6,099 nt of DNA from CAMBDR01 sp046597185 (GTDB taxonomy: Bacteria > Pseudomonadota > Gammaproteobacteria > Burkholderiales > Burkholderiaceae_D). A model generated the notes under the pieces. The model made no database searches. It was not told the origin of the DNA and worked only from the letters and a program-made list of their open reading frames with translations. Below are positions 5,969 to 6,099 of the stretch, in pieces. Location: the NCBI GenBank assembly GCA_046597185.1, contig JBKJLF010000436.1:1-6099 (forward strand). The letters are read 5' to 3'. How positions within the stretch are numbered: position 1 is the stretch's first letter; each line of letters opens with the position of its first letter. The translations under genes and the position numbers were made by a program.

Positions 5969-6099
5969 GTGCCCAACTTGCCTGAATCGGCCATCATTCA
6001 ATTGCAGGATGTGGTCAAGTGTTTTGCGCCGCCCGGAATAGCCGCTGGCAGGTCAGTTAACAAATCGGCCACCAATGCAATCAATGCAATTGACCATAT
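5969..6099 (+). CDS. ybhF: ABC transporter ATP-binding protein, N-terminal fragment (YbhF-like, 3' end outside window)
   Basis: A frame starting at GTG 5969 stays open to the window edge (43 full codons). GGAG at 5958-5961 lies 7 bases upstream and is a good ribosome binding site. The translation has the usual ABC ATPase opening: a first strand IIQLQDVVKCF (residues 9-19) and a second strand AINAIDH (37-43) where these proteins normally read 'ALDGVSF' before Walker A. Walker A itself lies beyond the window. Between the two strands is a Gly/Ala/Ser/Asn-rich stretch of ~15 residues, longer than usual. Position right after the YbhG-like gene suggests the YbhF partner, which in E. coli has two ATPase domains in one chain, but domain number cannot be seen here. 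An ATG at 5956 overlapping the previous stop is in another frame and ends after 9 codons. Confidence 0.68.
   Translation, partial: MPNLPESAIIQLQDVVKCFAPPGIAAGRSVNKSATNAINAIDH
6073..6090 (+). repeat. Perfect 9-base tandem duplication in the ATPase gene
   Basis: CAATGCAAT is present twice in direct succession (6073-6081 and 6082-6090), in frame with the ATPase gene. It produces the repeated residues Asn-Ala-Ile, Asn-Ala-Ile near the second beta strand. It may be a slippage duplication or a tolerated length variant in the N-terminal loop. Confidence 0.7.

Noticed and set aside
5956..5985. ATG overlapping the YbhG-like stop codon (TGATG)
   Set aside because: The frame ends after 9 codons. The ATPase reads in the frame of GTG 5969.

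Overview
This window reads as proteobacterial (probably beta- or gammaproteobacterial) chromosomal DNA. The YbhG-type membrane fusion protein closely follows the enteric YbhG pattern, and genes are tightly packed with ATGA overlaps and gaps of about 10 bases. Genus cannot be told from the sequence alone.

Region 1 (1-2298) is the 3' end of a defence-type operon. A partial gene encodes the C-terminal part of an SMC/Rad50-like coiled-coil ATPase. It overlaps by 4 bases a complete gene for a JetD-like protein: an N-terminal arm/winged-helix-like region followed by a TOPRIM nuclease domain. The order ATPase then TOPRIM protein matches the jetC-jetD end of Wadjet anti-plasmid systems, in which an SMC complex extrudes DNA loops and JetD cleaves the DNA. 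The kleisin- and KITE-like partners (JetA, JetB) would lie upstream, outside the window. The ATPase has unusual signature and Walker B motifs.

Region 2 (about 2285-2937) is a junction. It holds a 3' remnant of an IS1182-like DDE transposase directly against the end of jetD, then about 425 bases of AT-rich, mostly non-coding DNA with a possible promoter and a small direct repeat.

Region 3 (2938-6099) is a second operon on the same strand. It encodes a large polytopic DUF2298 ('YYY' family) membrane protein, a YbhG-like HlyD-family membrane fusion protein, and the first 43 codons of what is probably the partner ABC ATPase (YbhF-like). Gaps of 10 and 12 bases suggest co-transcription and coupled translation. 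The last two genes should form part of an ABC exporter spanning the envelope. The DUF2298 protein has no known reaction, and its link to the exporter is inferred from position only.

The points most worth a second look are the Wadjet-like pair with its divergent ATPase motifs, and the pairing of a DUF2298 protein with an ABC exporter.
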